In this document: one piece after another, positions 7,042 through 7,108 of the stretch
Position numbering within the stretch: the first letter of the stretch is position 1
Layout of the letters: each line of letters begins with the position of its first letter
Origin: UBA7692 sp964650845
GTDB lineage: Bacteria; Bacteroidota; Bacteroidia; Chitinophagales; LD1
NCBI GenBank assembly: GCA_964650845.1
Contig: CAZYXR010000116.1
Location: 1 to 7,108 of the forward strand
Direction of reading: 5' to 3'
Length of the DNA: 7,108 bases
Made by a program: the position numbers and the translations under genes
Notes under the pieces: model-generated
The model's input: only the letters and a program-made list of their open reading frames with translations
The model's database searches: none
What the model was told of the DNA's origin: nothing

Positions 7042-7108
7042 TTATTCAAAAGCTGCCACTTCGCGCAATACATTTTCTGTAAAGGCATCTAACGCTACAA
7101 CACCTTGG
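7042..7108 (-). CDS. 3' end of an unidentified convergent gene
   Basis: On the minus strand, the 22 codons entering from the window edge are open and end at a TAA (7044-7042) directly beside the thrC stop. The visible C-terminus ends in VLREVAAFE, an amphipathic-looking helix with mixed charges. This is too little to name a family. The case for a real gene is the open frame, the plausible protein composition and the tidy tail-to-tail arrangement with thrC; a chance open frame of this length remains possible. Confidence 0.45.
   Translation of the reverse strand, partial: QGVVALDAFTENVLREVAAFE

Noticed and set aside
1..7108. tRNA, rRNA, CRISPR array, insertion sequence, or phage/defence module
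   Set aside because: No spaced direct repeats, transposase motifs, tRNA-like cloverleaf or nuclease/toxin motifs were seen in reading both strands. All long stretches are accounted for by the genes listed.

Overview
The window looks like chromosome from a member of the Bacteroidota, probably an environmental or metagenome-derived assembly. The evidence is a TonB-dependent receptor followed at once by a surface-lipoprotein beta-propeller, a periplasmic von Willebrand A protein with a carboxypeptidase-regulatory-like N-terminal domain, AT-rich DNA, and start codons without convincing Shine-Dalgarno sequences. All of these are common in that phylum. No genus can be named from the sequence alone. 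A run of ten Ns at 1121-1130 marks an assembly gap inside the first gene.

Layout. Positions 1-2550 (+) hold the 3' part of a TonB-dependent outer-membrane receptor and, 6 bp later, a lipoprotein with a seven-bladed-propeller-like (YncE/DUF5074/BtuG-like) fold. Together they resemble the BtuB-BtuG vitamin B12 capture pair of gut Bacteroides. A 12-bp perfect hairpin at 2569-2597 separates this pair from a convergent gene at 2618-4633 (-). That gene encodes an exported 671-residue vWA protein of the YfbK type with an intact metal-binding MIDAS motif. A 181-bp intergenic region then serves two divergent genes. Rightward are a uridine-phosphorylase-like nucleoside phosphorylase (4815-5687) and threonine synthase (5740-7041), the latter apparently starting at TTG. 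The last 67 bases look like the 3' end of an unidentified minus-strand gene whose stop codon abuts the thrC stop.

How the genes work together. The receptor and lipoprotein probably form one nutrient-uptake machine: the lipoprotein captures ligand at the cell surface and the TonB-driven barrel imports it. Cobalamin is the best guess, by family resemblance only. The other genes look like ordinary housekeeping or conserved phylum genes: nucleoside salvage, the last step of threonine synthesis, and an envelope vWA protein of unknown role. I found no mobile element, CRISPR array, tRNA or rRNA, and no clear undescribed system. The points most worth checking are the BtuB/BtuG-like pair, the TTG start of thrC that overlaps a perfect Bacteroidota -7 promoter box, and the two insertions in the phosphorylase.
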